DNA of 64,000 nt from Streptomyces spiralis (GCF_014654675.1 NZ_BNBC01000030.1:8467-72466), one strand, 5' to 3'; numbered from the stretch's first letter, positions 7,906 to 16,890 are shown. Notes: generated from the sequence alone by a model not told the origin. Made by a program: numbers and translations.

Positions 7906-9840
7906 ATGCGATCAGTCCGTTCCAAGGCCCTCGCCGGAGTCAGCGCGGCAGCGACACTGCCGCTGCTCGCCGGTGCGCTGGCGCTCGGCATACCCGCGGC
8001 CCACGCAGCGGACAACCCGGCCCGGCACCCGCTCGCGGGCACCAAGCCCGGGTGGGCCACGGCCAACGCGGACAAGGGCACCACCTCGAGCAGCGCCGAG
8101 GTCTCCGCCCGCGTCTACCTCGCTGGCCGTGACACCGAGGGGCTCGGCGCCTACGCGAAGGCGGTCTCCGACCCGTCCTCGCCGCTGTACGGCAAGTACC
8201 TGAGCGCCGAACAGGCGCAGCAGCGCTTCGGTGCGACCGAGGCTCAGGTTGCCGAGGTGACCTCGTGGCTCAAGGCGTCCGGTTTGAAGGTCACCGCTGT
8301 CACCCAGCACTACGTCGCCCTCAAGGGTGACGTCGACGCGGTCGAGAAGGCGTTCGGCACGCAGTTGCACGACTACGCCAAGGGCTCCAAGACGTACCAC
8401 GCGCCGTCCAGCATCGTTTCGGTGCCGTCGACCGTGCAGAACGCGGTCCTGACCGTGACGGGCCTGGACAACGCACCGAACCTGATGACCCACCAGGACC
8501 GGCTGCCCGAGCCGGAGACTGTCTTCCGCAATGCGGGGCCCTTCTCCACCTCTTACGGCTCGAACATCGCCACGACGCTCCCGGACGCCTACGGCACGAA
8601 GCTCCCCTACGCCGTGCAGGGGTACACCGGCAAGCAGCTTCGAGCCGCCTACGGCGCAGGCACCTACACGGGCAAGGGGGTGCGGATCGCCATCGTCGAC
8701 GCGTACGCCTCGCCGAACATTGTCTCTGACGCGTCCAGCTACGCGGCGAAGCACGGCGACGCCGCCTACACCAGCGGCCAGCTGACCCAGGTGCTGCCGA
8801 AGAAGTACACGTCGACCGCCGCGTGCGGTGCTTCCGGGTGGTACGGCGAGGAGACCCTCGACGTCGAAGCGGCGCACGCAGTCGCACCCGCTGCGCAGAT
8901 CACCTACGTCGGCGCCGCTTCCTGCTCCAACGACGACCTCCTCGACGGGCTCAACAAGATCGTCGACGGGCACCTGGCCGACATCGTCTCCAACTCCTGG
9001 GGCAGTCCGGAGGCCAACCAGACCTCGTCGGCCGCGGCCGTCTACGACCAGGTCTTCCAGACCGGCGCGGTCGAGGGCATTGGCTTCTACTTCTCCTCTG
9101 GCGATAATGGCGACGAGGTCGCCAACACCGGCACGAAGCAGGTGGACGCCCCGGCCAACTCGGCGTGGGTGACCGCCGTCGGCGGCACCGCGCTGGCCGT
9201 CGGCACCAACGACACGTACCTGTGGGAGACCGGCTGGGGCACCGGAAAGGCCGCCCTGTCTGCCGACGGCACGAGCTGGGTGGGCCTACCCGGTACGTTC
9301 AACAGCGGCGCCGGCGGCGGCACCAGCAGGACCGTGGCACAGCCCTCCTACCAGACGGGTGTCGTGCCGGACGCACTGGCCAAGGCCAGCAGCGCCGGTG
9401 GAAACCGCGTCGTGCCGGACATCGCGGCCATCGCCGACCCCAACACCGGTTTCCTGGTAGGCGAGACGATGACCCTCCCCAACAGGACGCAGCAGTACTC
9501 CGAGTACCGTGTCGGGGGCACCTCACTGGCCGCGCCGGTGATCGCGGCCGTACAGGCCCTGGCCCAGGAGGCGCGCGGCGGCACGGCGATCGGCTTCGCC
9601 AACCCGGCGATCTACGCCAAGTACACCTCGGGCGTGTACCACGACGTCACCGACAACCCGACGGGCACCGAACTCGGCGTGGTACGCGTCGACTACCTGA
9701 ACGGCTACGACGCCACCGGCGGACTGAGCACCACTGTCCGTACCCTCGGCAAGGACAGCTCACTCAAGGCCGTCCAGGGCTATGACAACGTCACCGGCGT
9801 GGGCTCCCCCGCTCCCGGTTACGTCGCGTCCTGGCGCTGA
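7906..9840 (+). CDS. Secreted S53 sedolisin/kumamolisin-type serine-carboxyl protease, 644 aa
   Basis: ATG 7906 begins a clear signal peptide (MRSVRSKALAG, hydrophobic core, AHAAD near 33-36). Residues 45-190 are a pro-kumamolisin activation domain (SSPLYGKYLSAEQAQQRFG). The S53 catalytic set is visible: Glu315 and Asp319 in GEETLDVEAA, Asp400 in SSGDNGDE (oxyanion Asp), and Ser540 in GGTSLAAP. A probable Ca-binding end is YHDVTDNPTG. S53 enzymes are subtilisin-fold endopeptidases working at acid pH, and some family members cut collagen. The upstream RBS is weak (CAGGGGG). A strong hairpin follows 12 bp after the stop. Confidence 0.94.
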   Translation: MRSVRSKALAGVSAAATLPLLAGALALGIPAAHAADNPARHPLAGTKPGWATANADKGTTSSSAEVSARVYLAGRDTEGLGAYAKAVSDPSSPLYGKYLSAEQAQQRFGATEAQVAEVTSWLKASGLKVTAVTQHYVALKGDVDAVEKAFGTQLHDYAKGSKTYHAPSSIVSVPSTVQNAVLTVTGLDNAPNLMTHQDRLPEPETVFRNAGPFSTSYGSNIATTLPDAYGTKLPYAVQGYTGKQLRAAYGAGTYTGKGVRIAIVDAYASPNIVSDASSYAAKHGDAAYTSGQLTQVLPKKYTSTAACGASGWYGEETLDVEAAHAVAPAAQITYVGAASCSNDDLLDGLNKIVDGHLADIVSNSWGSPEANQTSSAAAVYDQVFQTGAVEGIGFYFSSGDNGDEVANTGTKQVDAPANSAWVTAVGGTALAVGTNDTYLWETGWGTGKAALSADGTSWVGLPGTFNSGAGGGTSRTVAQPSYQTGVVPDALAKASSAGGNRVVPDIAAIADPNTGFLVGETMTLPNRTQQYSEYRVGGTSLAAPVIAAVQALAQEARGGTAIGFANPAIYAKYTSGVYHDVTDNPTGTELGVVRVDYLNGYDATGGLSTTVRTLGKDSSLKAVQGYDNVTGVGSPAPGYVASWR

Positions 9841-9851
9841 TCGACAACATC

Positions 9852-9895
9852 CCCGTCAGGCGCTCGGCCAGTGCTCCGGCCGAACGCCTGACGGG
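9852..9895 (+). terminator. Strong hairpin terminator after the S53 gene
   Basis: CCCGTCAGGCGCTCGGCC (9852-9869) pairs with GGCCGAACGCCTGACGGG (9878-9895), 18 bp with one mismatch and an 8-base loop, starting 12 bp after the stop codon. No U-tract. Confidence 0.75.
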
Positions 9896-9946
9896 CCTCG
9901 ACAAGCGAGCACCTGCCGACACCGGAACCCTGGTCGCGATTACCGC

Positions 9947-9981
9947 GAGAAAACCCCCAGGCCATGGGCCCGGGGGTTCTC
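9947..9981. terminator. Second hairpin, probable backup terminator
   Basis: A GAGAA..CCCCC..GGCC arm (9947-9963) pairs with GGCCCGGGGGTTCTC (9967-9981), with small bulges and a very short loop. It is 106 bp after the S53 stop. The ATPase-HTH gene on the other strand ends 210 bp further on, so the hairpin may serve both strands. Confidence 0.45.
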
Positions 9982-10190
9982 CGCTGCAGACCCGAGGCTG
10001 TACGAGCGCGTCAGTCCCCTGAGACGCGGTCTGCTTGATGCCGTCGACCACGGTCGGGTGAATGGGGTGCTGGTGCAGGTCACCGTGTCGGGCGTGATCA
10101 GGGCATCCGTTCCGCTGCCCTTCGGAACCCGGACCGCCTTGGTCGTGCACAGCCGCGCCCGCGCACGACGAGACCGCTGAGTACGCGGTT

Positions 10191-12281
10191 TCAGTGTCCG
10201 TGGGGTGGTGTCGCCGTCGCCGACGTCGCCTGCTCCCACATCAGCTCGCAGACGCGATTCACCCCGTGGGCCAGATGGCGCCGGTAGGTGCTGAAGGGCA
10301 GCCCGAGCCGCTCGGCTGCCGCCTCCTGAGTGCGGGGGCGCTGCAGGTAGGTGACGGTGACCGCGCGGTGGGCCTTGAGCGAGCGGGAACCCTGAAGGGT
10401 GTCCACCGCCGCGGAGAGCAACTGCCGCAGGACGGTGACTGGTTCGTCACCGGTGTGGTCGGCTCGGGTGGTGACCGCCTGGCTGGTGAGCAGCGGGCTG
10501 TTGGCCAGCAGTTCAGTATCGTGCAGGCCTTTCAGCGCGCCCCGGACGGCCGACCGGAATTCGTCGTGGGTGAGGGAGGCGGTCCCGGCTCGGCGACCCG
10601 CTGCGGGGGCCGCTTCGTGCAGGGCCCCGGGTTGGGTGCGGTCGAACCAGATTTCCAGGGGTGTGGTGCGCCAGTCGCAGGCGAAGGCCGTGAAGGTGCG
10701 GCCGTGTTCCCAGGGTGTGTGCCAGACCTGGCGGTGCCCGAGGTGATGCATCAGGCCCTCCCACAGCGCGGCGTCGGGGGAGACGATGAAGGACCAGGCC
10801 AGTCCGTTGCCGCGGATCCAGTCCAGGCAGATGCGCAGCTGCATCAGGTGCCCGACAGTGGAGACCTGGCCGTACGCCGCCGGGTGGACCATGAAGCGGG
10901 ACATCAGCAGGTGCTGGCCGGGTCGCAGCGGAGCGGTGCGAGTGACGTGCGCCCAGGCCGCGGTGACCACGGGGTCGATGTGGTCCTCCGGGGCAGGTTC
11001 GGTCAGGCTCAGCCAGGTCATGAAGGCCACCAGGTCGCCGCTGTGCGTGTCGCGGTAGGTGTGGAACGCCTGCGGTTGCCGTCGAAGCCAGTGCCGCACG
11101 ATGCGGGCCGACCGTTCGCCCTCGGTCTGCTCGGTCATCCGGACGATCGCGTCGGCGTCCCCGGGGCGCAGCTGGTCCTCGCGGACGTCCCCCTCACGTT
11201 CGATCTGCTGGAAGTAGGGGGCCATCGGCCCGTAGCGCTTGAGGTGGGTCAGCGCCCGTACGGCGGTCATCGCCTGCGGCTCCGCCGCGGTGCGGACCCG
11301 CTGCAGGAGGTGGTGTCCGGCCCTGCGGTGCATCTCCTCGTAACCGTGGGGGTCGCGCCAGCGCAGGTCCCGGTCCAGGCAGTCGGCGACCAGGTCGTGG
11401 AGGAACAGCCCCTGACGGCCGTGGTCGCTGAAGGGGAGGGTGCGCAGCCAGGCGAACATGGCGCCGGCGTGCTCGACGCCCACGACCGCGCCCAGCAGGT
11501 CCTCGGTGGTCACCAGGGTGTGGGCCGCCACCTCCAGGGCCATGCGGTGCTGCTGGGAGGGCAGTTCCCCGACAAGGGAGTACAGCAGGGTGGTGATGAC
11601 GTCGGGGGTGGGGCTCCAGTCGGCCTTGTCGTCGCCGAGCGTTCCGGCCTCGCGGTCCGGACCGTCGTCGCGGACGGCGACCGACGCTGCCAGGGCCAGC
11701 GCGAGGGGGTGGCCGCCGGCGAAGGCGAGCACCGGCTCGCGCAGGGACGGCGGAACGCCTCGCCCCTCGAGCAGGGCAGTTGCCGCGGGCGACTCGAGCG
11801 GCCCCAACTCCAGCACCTGCAGCGCCTCGCTCCAGACGAGGTCGTACCGCCACTCGGTGGCGGGGGCGAACCGCCCGGCCACCACCGTGACGGCGTGCGC
11901 GGACAGCGACGGCAGGAAGTGCTCCCGCAGCCAGCCCTCCAGGCCCTGACAGCGCTCGAAGGAGTCGACGAAGAGAACGCTGTCGTCCTCGGCCGCGGCC
12001 TTGGCGGCCTCGGCGGCGAAGGCCGCCGGGGAGGGCTCGATGCCGCGGCCGTCGACGTGGACGACGGCCCGCCCCGCTGCCTCGGCCTCGTCCGCGAAGC
12101 GGCGCAGGAGCGCCGTCTTGCCGACGCCGCCGGTGCCGTGGACATACAGGACCGCCGGCGCGCCGGGCTCCCGGAGCAGGGTCGAGCGGAACAGGTCCAG
12201 TTCTTTCCTGCGGCCCACGAACGTCCTTGCCCGAGCGAACTGCAGGCGCGAGGCCAACTTGCCGGAATCCGCTGTCTCCAC
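10191..12281 (-). CDS. AAA/STAND-type ATPase with C-terminal HTH, putative regulator, 696 aa
   Basis: Starting from GTG 12281 (tentative; no strong RBS), a P-loop GTGGVGKT lies at residues 49-56 and a Walker B SVLFVDSFE ends at about Asp106, preceded by the ARTFVGRRKELDLFR lead-in common to this ATPase type. The centre is helical and unassigned. The C-terminus (RPRTQEAAAERLGLPFSTYRRHL) reads as a helix-turn-helix. Such proteins are usually signal-responsive switches; ligand and targets are unknown here. The reading frame stays open far upstream, into an IS3 transposase remnant (to 13130); that extension is not homologous to the ATPase and is treated as accidental. Confidence 0.75.
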   Translation of the reverse strand: METADSGKLASRLQFARARTFVGRRKELDLFRSTLLREPGAPAVLYVHGTGGVGKTALLRRFADEAEAAGRAVVHVDGRGIEPSPAAFAAEAAKAAAEDDSVLFVDSFERCQGLEGWLREHFLPSLSAHAVTVVAGRFAPATEWRYDLVWSEALQVLELGPLESPAATALLEGRGVPPSLREPVLAFAGGHPLALALAASVAVRDDGPDREAGTLGDDKADWSPTPDVITTLLYSLVGELPSQQHRMALEVAAHTLVTTEDLLGAVVGVEHAGAMFAWLRTLPFSDHGRQGLFLHDLVADCLDRDLRWRDPHGYEEMHRRAGHHLLQRVRTAAEPQAMTAVRALTHLKRYGPMAPYFQQIEREGDVREDQLRPGDADAIVRMTEQTEGERSARIVRHWLRRQPQAFHTYRDTHSGDLVAFMTWLSLTEPAPEDHIDPVVTAAWAHVTRTAPLRPGQHLLMSRFMVHPAAYGQVSTVGHLMQLRICLDWIRGNGLAWSFIVSPDAALWEGLMHHLGHRQVWHTPWEHGRTFTAFACDWRTTPLEIWFDRTQPGALHEAAPAAGRRAGTASLTHDEFRSAVRGALKGLHDTELLANSPLLTSQAVTTRADHTGDEPVTVLRQLLSAAVDTLQGSRSLKAHRAVTVTYLQRPRTQEAAAERLGLPFSTYRRHLAHGVNRVCELMWEQATSATATPPHGH

Positions 12282-12539
12282 GCCTGGAAAGCTAGCATGC
12301 GCCTTGATCTGCGGGAACGGCCGCACGGAGGCCGGGAGCGCGTCCCGCCGCCGACCGGCCGCCGGCTGGTCGGCGGCGGCCTGTTCCTCTACACCGCGGC
12401 CGTGACCGCCAGCACCCGTTGGACGAAGTCTGTCCAGCCGAGCGCGTCCGAGTCGTACAGGAGGCTGATCAACCGGACCACGGCCCGGCCCACCGCGGCG
12501 TCGCGCGATGCCGCCAGGGGACCTGCGACATGAAGGCGC

Positions 12540-12890
12540 GGGCTGCTGGTTTCTTCGAGGTCCAGCGGCGTCCATGGAGCAACTCGCGCTTGAGGCCCTG
12601 GAAGAACGATTCGGCGAGGGCATTGACGCATAGCTTGAGCCGACGCGGCCCACGCTGCGGCGGATGCCGTGCCGGCGGCAGACCTCGGCGAAGGCGGCCG
12701 CGCTGTATTGGGCGCCCCTGTCGGTGTGGAAGACGACGCCGTGGACCCCGCCGCCGCGGGCGGCCACGGCCATCTCGATCGCGTCGGTGACCAGCGAGGT
12801 GCGCATGTGGTCGGCGATCGACCAGCCCACCACCTTCCTGGAGCAGATGTCGATCACGGGGGCCAGGTCGGGGCCGCTGTCATGTGACCG
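12540..12890 (-). mobile_element. IS3-family transposase (OrfB, rve domain) remnant
   Basis: Minus-strand reading gives APVIDICSRKVVGWSIADHM, then FHTDRGAQYSAAAFAEVCR and GIRRSVGRVGSSY, the IS3 DDE core from the first Asp region to the second Asp. The frame then slips by one base near 12630 and continues as NALAESFFQGLKRELLHGR, containing the catalytic Glu. The N-terminal part, OrfA and the C-terminal end are missing and no terminal inverted repeats were seen. The ghost sits just upstream of the ATPase-HTH gene, in the same orientation. Confidence 0.75.
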
Positions 12891-12979
12891 CCATGTTCGG
12901 CCCGCCCGGCGCCCGCGTTCGGCTGCCCCGGCAGCACCTGCCCCAGCAACGCACCACGGCGCACGGCTCACCCGGCCGG

Positions 12980-13519
12980 TCAGGGCAGCAATCGGCGGGT
13001 AGAGGTCCAGGCCAAGAGTTGATCGCGGGTGCGTCCAGGTGCCAGGTAGCCGAGCAGGGTCTGCAGATGGGCCGTCAGGTTCTTGTGCCACCGGAGCTGG
13101 CGGATCTGCTCGATGGCCAGGTCGCGCCATCCGTCGGCGAGGGCGGCAGCCTGTGCGGGCGTGATCGTCAGTGCGTCAAGCGTGTCGGCCGCCAGAGCGG
13201 CGGGGCTCCAGTCGGGGTCCGTGTCGTCGGGACCCAGCCTGTCGATCACCCACATCCGGAGCATGAAGTCCTGATGGGTTACCCGCGTCAGGTGTTCCTC
13301 GCCGTCGGCGAGCATGAGCCGGTTGGCGAGCAACGACAGCTTCGCCCACTGGCGGCGGGCTTCTTGTGGGTGGGCGGAGTCGTAGGCATGTCCCTGCGCC
13401 GCGACGCGTGCCGTCTCAAGCTGCCGACCACGGGCGTTCTGGATGAACGTCTGCAGCTGCTCGAGTGTCCACGTGCTCGGATCGCGCCCAAGGTCTTCTC
13501 GGTCTGCGTCGCTGCTCAC
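12980..13519 (-). CDS. Hypothetical protein co-transcribed with integrase remnant, 179 aa
   Basis: GTG 13519 has AGGAG nine bases upstream and starts inside the 3' end of integrase copy 2, so the two were translationally coupled. The protein is hydrophilic and helical (LEQLQTFIQNARGRQLETAR, ITPAQAAALADGWRDLAIEQ) with no membrane segment and no recognised catalytic motif. No family is assigned. Its placement directly after a tyrosine recombinase suggests an accessory to the same mobile element. Integrase copy 1 lacks this partner downstream. Confidence 0.55.
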   Translation of the reverse strand: MSSDADREDLGRDPSTWTLEQLQTFIQNARGRQLETARVAAQGHAYDSAHPQEARRQWAKLSLLANRLMLADGEEHLTRVTHQDFMLRMWVIDRLGPDDTDPDWSPAALAADTLDALTITPAQAAALADGWRDLAIEQIRQLRWHKNLTAHLQTLLGYLAPGRTRDQLLAWTSTRRLLP

Positions 13520-14335
13520 GGTCCGTGCTCCTGGTCGTAGGCATGCCGAGGCTGGTCGGGGCCGTCTGTGCCCGTCGGTTGATCTGACCGAGCTTGTCCT
13601 CGGCGCCGGCCAGGCTAACCCGCAGACCTTCGACCTCGCCGAGCCAGCCCTCGCGCTCCGCCTCGGCGATGCGGGCGATGAGGTTGTCGCGGATTTCGAC
13701 GAGCCGTGCCTGTTGGGCGGGGTCTGGTCTCAGGAGTGAGCATCTGACACAAGCGTGCTCATGGACACACGGAGTTCCGAAGGCGCGTGCGCAGGTGCCG
13801 ATGGACACCTTCCGCTTCTCGAAATGGGCGAGGAAGGCGTCCCACTCCGCTTCTGTCGGGATTCGGTACTCTTCGCTGGGGCGAGAGGCTCGTCGGCGGG
13901 TGATGAACGCGCGATGGGCCTCGATCGTCTCGGCGGGGTAAACCGCTTTATACCCCCTTGTGGTGTCAATGTGCCTGTGCCCACAGATCACTTGGGCGAT
14001 ATGCGGCGGCAGGCCGTTCATGATGGCGTCGGTGACGAAGATCCTTCCGAAGTCATGGGGCGAGAAGGTGAGAGCCTCGCCGTCGGCGTTGGTCAGGCCG
14101 GTGACGGTCAGGGCATTGATCAGCAGTTTCCGGATCGCGGTCGGCGTGAACGCGCGGTGCTCGGAGCCGATGTTGCGCTGGAACAGCAGCGGCATCGGCG
14201 GATTCCAGACCTTCTCTCGGACGTCGTAGGCGGCCACCAGCGGTATCGCCCTGCTGGGCCCGCGCAGACGGCCGATGATGGTACTGAGGACGTCGGCGAG
14301 TTCCGGGCTGACCAGCAGGAGTCGTTCAGCCGGCC
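13416..14335 (-). pseudogene. Tyrosine recombinase/integrase remnant, copy 2 (N-terminus lost, active-site Arg changed)
   Basis: It aligns along its length with copy 1: VSPELADVL, PPHIAQVICGHRHIDTTRGY and EAHRAFITRRRA are shared or close, as is the Cys/His tail CTCARAFGTPCVHEHACVRC. Homology begins at about the same residue as in copy 1; upstream sequence (14336-14471) belongs to something else. The reading frame is open, but the HxxR motif reads HDFGR, so the box II Arg is Gly. With the core-binding half missing and this change it should be inactive. Its end overlaps the following GTG-started gene by about 100 bp. Confidence 0.75.
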
Positions 14336-14700
14336 CGGTCACTGCTCGCGACCGCCAGCGGGATACCGAGTTCGCCCTGACGTCAGCCGGGATGGTCGTC
14401 CGGGACAAGTGGCCCCGCCCCGGCGGCGGCGCCCGCTGGAAGATCCGGGTGAACCTGCGGTGGGACGACATCGCCGGCCTGGGATTCGACTACGGCAGCC
14501 ACGACTCTGTCGTATCGCTGTGGGCGGTGTCGCCACATGGTGATCAGCGACAGCACATCGTGGACGCCCGCAGCTTCACACCCGACCAGTGGGATGGGTT
14601 GGGGTGCAGCACCGCGGCCCTGACCGGCGGCCGCCTGGCCATCGACCTACGTGTCGATCCCGGCGATGGCCTTGCCGTTCTCCGGACGCGCCGCCCGGTG
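14336..14700 (+). pseudogene. Unrecognised gene fragment starting at the integrase break
   Basis: Plus-strand frame with typical codon bias reads VVRDKWPRPGGGARWKIRVN, DDIAGLGFDYGSHDSVVSLW and ARSFTPDQWDGLG, then degrades after about 14690. It looks like the interior of a folded protein, and it begins exactly where integrase copy 2 loses homology. An internal ATG at 14392 could start it but has no RBS. I do not recognise the family. Most likely it is a fragment joined to the integrase by recombination. Confidence 0.35.
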
Positions 14701-14836
14701 GACGACGGTCCCCGCAGTACCGGGCACCGCTGCGTCGTCGGCGGTCCTCTTCAAGGCACGACCGTACTTGCCGAGCGGCGACGCCGTCTCGACGCCTGCC
14801 GCCGTCGGGAAGTCTCCGGCCGTCTTCGGGCGTGCT

Positions 14837-14895
14837 CGGCAAGTCCCCGGCGGGCTGCGGGAAGTCCCCGGCGGGCTTCGGGAAGTCCCCGGGCG
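14837..14895. repeat. Tandem 21-bp repeat, about 2.8 copies
   Basis: Units start at 14837, 14858 and 14879 with core CGGGAAGTCCCCGGCGGGCT; unit 1 differs at one internal base and unit 3 is cut short. Each unit contains a CGGGGACTTCCCG-like short dyad. It lies just past the stop codon of the membrane protein gene on the minus strand, so it may act in termination or be a slippage product. Confidence 0.6.
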
Positions 14896-14897
14896 TC

Positions 14898-16010
14898 CTA
14901 TCGAGCGGGGCGTTCGGGGATCGTCGGAATGATCTTCTCGGCGATGGCGGAGAGACGGCTGTCGTCCGGGAGCGTTCCGGACTCGCTCCACACGGTGATG
15001 TCGTAGTAGCCGCCCCGGTCCTTCCGGTCGAGGGCCACGGTCAACGTCCTGGCGAGGGGGCCCTGTTCGACAGGTCCGCCGGTTCCGCCGGTTGCGCCGC
15101 CCCCGAGACTGATCTCGATCTTCATGGTGTGGTCCGAGGACAGGACGGCGGGCCGGCCGAGGACGGTGAGCGTCCTGACGTCCTGCTCGTCCCCGAACTT
15201 CATCAGCTTCACGTACTGGGCGGTCGTCATTTCGTTGTACGTCGCGGAGAGGTTCACGGAGTACGTGGCGAACGTGACCTTGGCCTCCGGCAGGGCGACC
15301 TTCTCGGCGGTGAGAGGAGCGGTGCCGCTGGTGCTCGAGGCCGTGTCCGCGATCTCTCCGGGCGTACCGAGGAGCTGGGCCAGGTCGGGCCGGTTGAGCG
15401 CCTTGCACAGCTCGTCGCCGGTCACCGCCCGGGAGTTCTGGCGGTAGACCTTGGGCAGTTTCTCGTGTTCCCCGCTGGGGCACGAGGCGGCCTTCGGTGT
15501 GCTGTCGGCGGAGGTCAGCTTGTCCGGAACCAGCCACAGCGCGGCCCCGATCGCCGCGAACACCGCCACGGCCGCGACGGCCTGAAGCCATGCGTTGGGC
15601 TCCTTCTCCGGCATGGCCCTCTCCGGCGCGGCCTTCTCCGGAACGTCCCCCTGCGGAACGGCCCTCTCCGCAGTGGCGTTCTCCGGAGCGGCCGGGTCCG
15701 GGTGCGGCCCCGCTGCCGCCTGGACCTGGACCTGGACTTGCGTCCCGGCGGCGCCATCGCCCCCTGCCACGCCCGCGGCGTCCACGTGTGCCGCCGCCGG
15801 ACCCCGGTTCCGGCGTGCGCGCAGCGCACGGATCACCCCAACGACGCGGATCGCCGTGAACACGACGAACACCACGCCGAGACCGGCCGCGGCCCAGTCG
15901 CGGTCGTGGACACCGAGATACATGAGGCGTACGCCGAGTACGGACCCGAGCACGATGAGCAAGGGCTCGCGGACCCAGAAGGGCAGGAGCCGGAGGAGGA
16001 AACCGAGCAT
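14898..16010 (-). CDS. Membrane-anchored hypothetical protein (DUF6215-like), 370 aa
   Basis: Starts MLGFLLRLLPFWVREPLL. Two N-terminal hydrophobic helices (about 12-30 and 42-58) are followed by a Pro/Ala/Glu-rich linker with repeated PEKA/PERA/PEKE segments (about 105-137) and a third membrane helix (about 140-162). The C-terminal 200 residues are predicted outside the membrane and contain two Cys (AASCPSGEHEKLP and GDELCKALN) that could form a disulfide. The outer domain resembles a Streptomyces domain I recall as DUF6215; function unknown. Its start codon is 185 bp from the divergent hydrolase start, so promoters are shared or close. Confidence 0.75.
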   Translation of the reverse strand: MLGFLLRLLPFWVREPLLIVLGSVLGVRLMYLGVHDRDWAAAGLGVVFVVFTAIRVVGVIRALRARRNRGPAAAHVDAAGVAGGDGAAGTQVQVQVQAAAGPHPDPAAPENATAERAVPQGDVPEKAAPERAMPEKEPNAWLQAVAAVAVFAAIGAALWLVPDKLTSADSTPKAASCPSGEHEKLPKVYRQNSRAVTGDELCKALNRPDLAQLLGTPGEIADTASSTSGTAPLTAEKVALPEAKVTFATYSVNLSATYNEMTTAQYVKLMKFGDEQDVRTLTVLGRPAVLSSDHTMKIEISLGGGATGGTGGPVEQGPLARTLTVALDRKDRGGYYDITVWSESGTLPDDSRLSAIAEKIIPTIPERPAR

Positions 16011-16194
16011 TCCGCGATCTGATCATGACAAGATCGCATCCGCCATGGTGGAAGCCACAGTTCCGCGAAAAAGCTCGCCTTCCACCAGCTGTGTCGATCA
16101 AGGAACCCGGCGGCCCGAGGTTCTCCGAAGCCAAGCGCTCTGCTGTCGGCAAAGACAGTCGCGGCTGCGTTGGCGTGGGCGACAGAATCCTTGC

Positions 16195-16890
16195 ATGCAG
16201 CCGATCTTCGTTCTCGTGCACAGTCCGTCCGTGGGCCCGTCGACCTGGCACCCTGTGGCCGAACACCTGACGGCAGCCGGATACCAGGTGCGGGTGCCGT
16301 CCCTGCTGAACGTAGGGGCCGGTGCTCCGCCCTTCTGGCCCCGCATCGTCGACGTGGTGCGCGACGATCTGCGGCAGGTCCCGGCCGGTAGCCCCGTCAC
16401 GTTGGTGGTACACAGCAACGCGGGCTTGTTTCTCCCCGTGATCCGCTCGGGCCTCGACCATCCGGTGACCGGCTCGGTCTTCGTCGATGCCGCACTGCCG
16501 GCCCGGATCGGCCCGACCGCCGTCGCCTCGCCCGAGTTGCTGGAGTTCCTCCGCCCGATGGCCGTGAACGGCAGGCTGCCGCGGTGGACCGACTGGTGGG
16601 ACGAGGCAGACGTCGCACCGATGTTCTCCGAGCCGGTGCTGCGGCAGAAAGTCGTCGAGGAGCAGCCCACCCTGCCGCTGTCCTACTACGAGCAGCACAT
16701 CCCGGTCCCCGACGGCTGGGACGACCATCCCTGCTCATACTTGCTGTTCGGCCCTCCGTACGACGACTTCGCCGTCGAGGCGCGCGAACGCGGCTGGCGT
16801 GTGGCGCACCTGCCCGGCGCGCACCTCCACCAGATCGTCGATCCTGCCGGCACAGCACGGCACCTCGTCGAACTCACCACTACGACCTGA
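16195..16890 (+). CDS. Alpha/beta hydrolase, 231 aa
   Basis: ATG 16195 starts MQPIFVLVHSPSVGPSTWHP, the beta-strand plus oxyanion loop typical of small alpha/beta hydrolases. The nucleophile is Ser74 in VVHSNAG, a variant of GxSxG with His at the first position. A late His in AHLHQIVDP is the probable catalytic base. No signal peptide or membrane segment, so cytoplasmic. No clear RBS precedes the ATG; translation may be leaderless. The family includes esterases and C-C hydrolases, and the substrate cannot be chosen. Its 3' end overlaps a VOC-protein remnant on the other strand by 11 bp. Confidence 0.85.
   Translation: MQPIFVLVHSPSVGPSTWHPVAEHLTAAGYQVRVPSLLNVGAGAPPFWPRIVDVVRDDLRQVPAGSPVTLVVHSNAGLFLPVIRSGLDHPVTGSVFVDAALPARIGPTAVASPELLEFLRPMAVNGRLPRWTDWWDEADVAPMFSEPVLRQKVVEEQPTLPLSYYEQHIPVPDGWDDHPCSYLLFGPPYDDFAVEARERGWRVAHLPGAHLHQIVDPAGTARHLVELTTTT

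Noticed and set aside
10194..12533. A 779-codon open frame on the plus strand opposite the ATPase-HTH gene
   Set aside because: Composition rich in Gly/Val/Gln with no domain; the minus strand carries a P-loop, Walker B and HTH, so this is a shadow frame.
12282..13130. N-terminal extension of the ATPase-HTH protein
   Set aside because: It covers a frameshifted IS3 transposase core, which is not a normal domain partner; treated as accidental read-through, though flagged as a finding.
14589..16022. 477-codon plus-strand frame opposite the DUF6215-like gene
   Set aside because: No RBS or recognisable domain; the opposite strand has membrane helices, a linker and a conserved outer domain.
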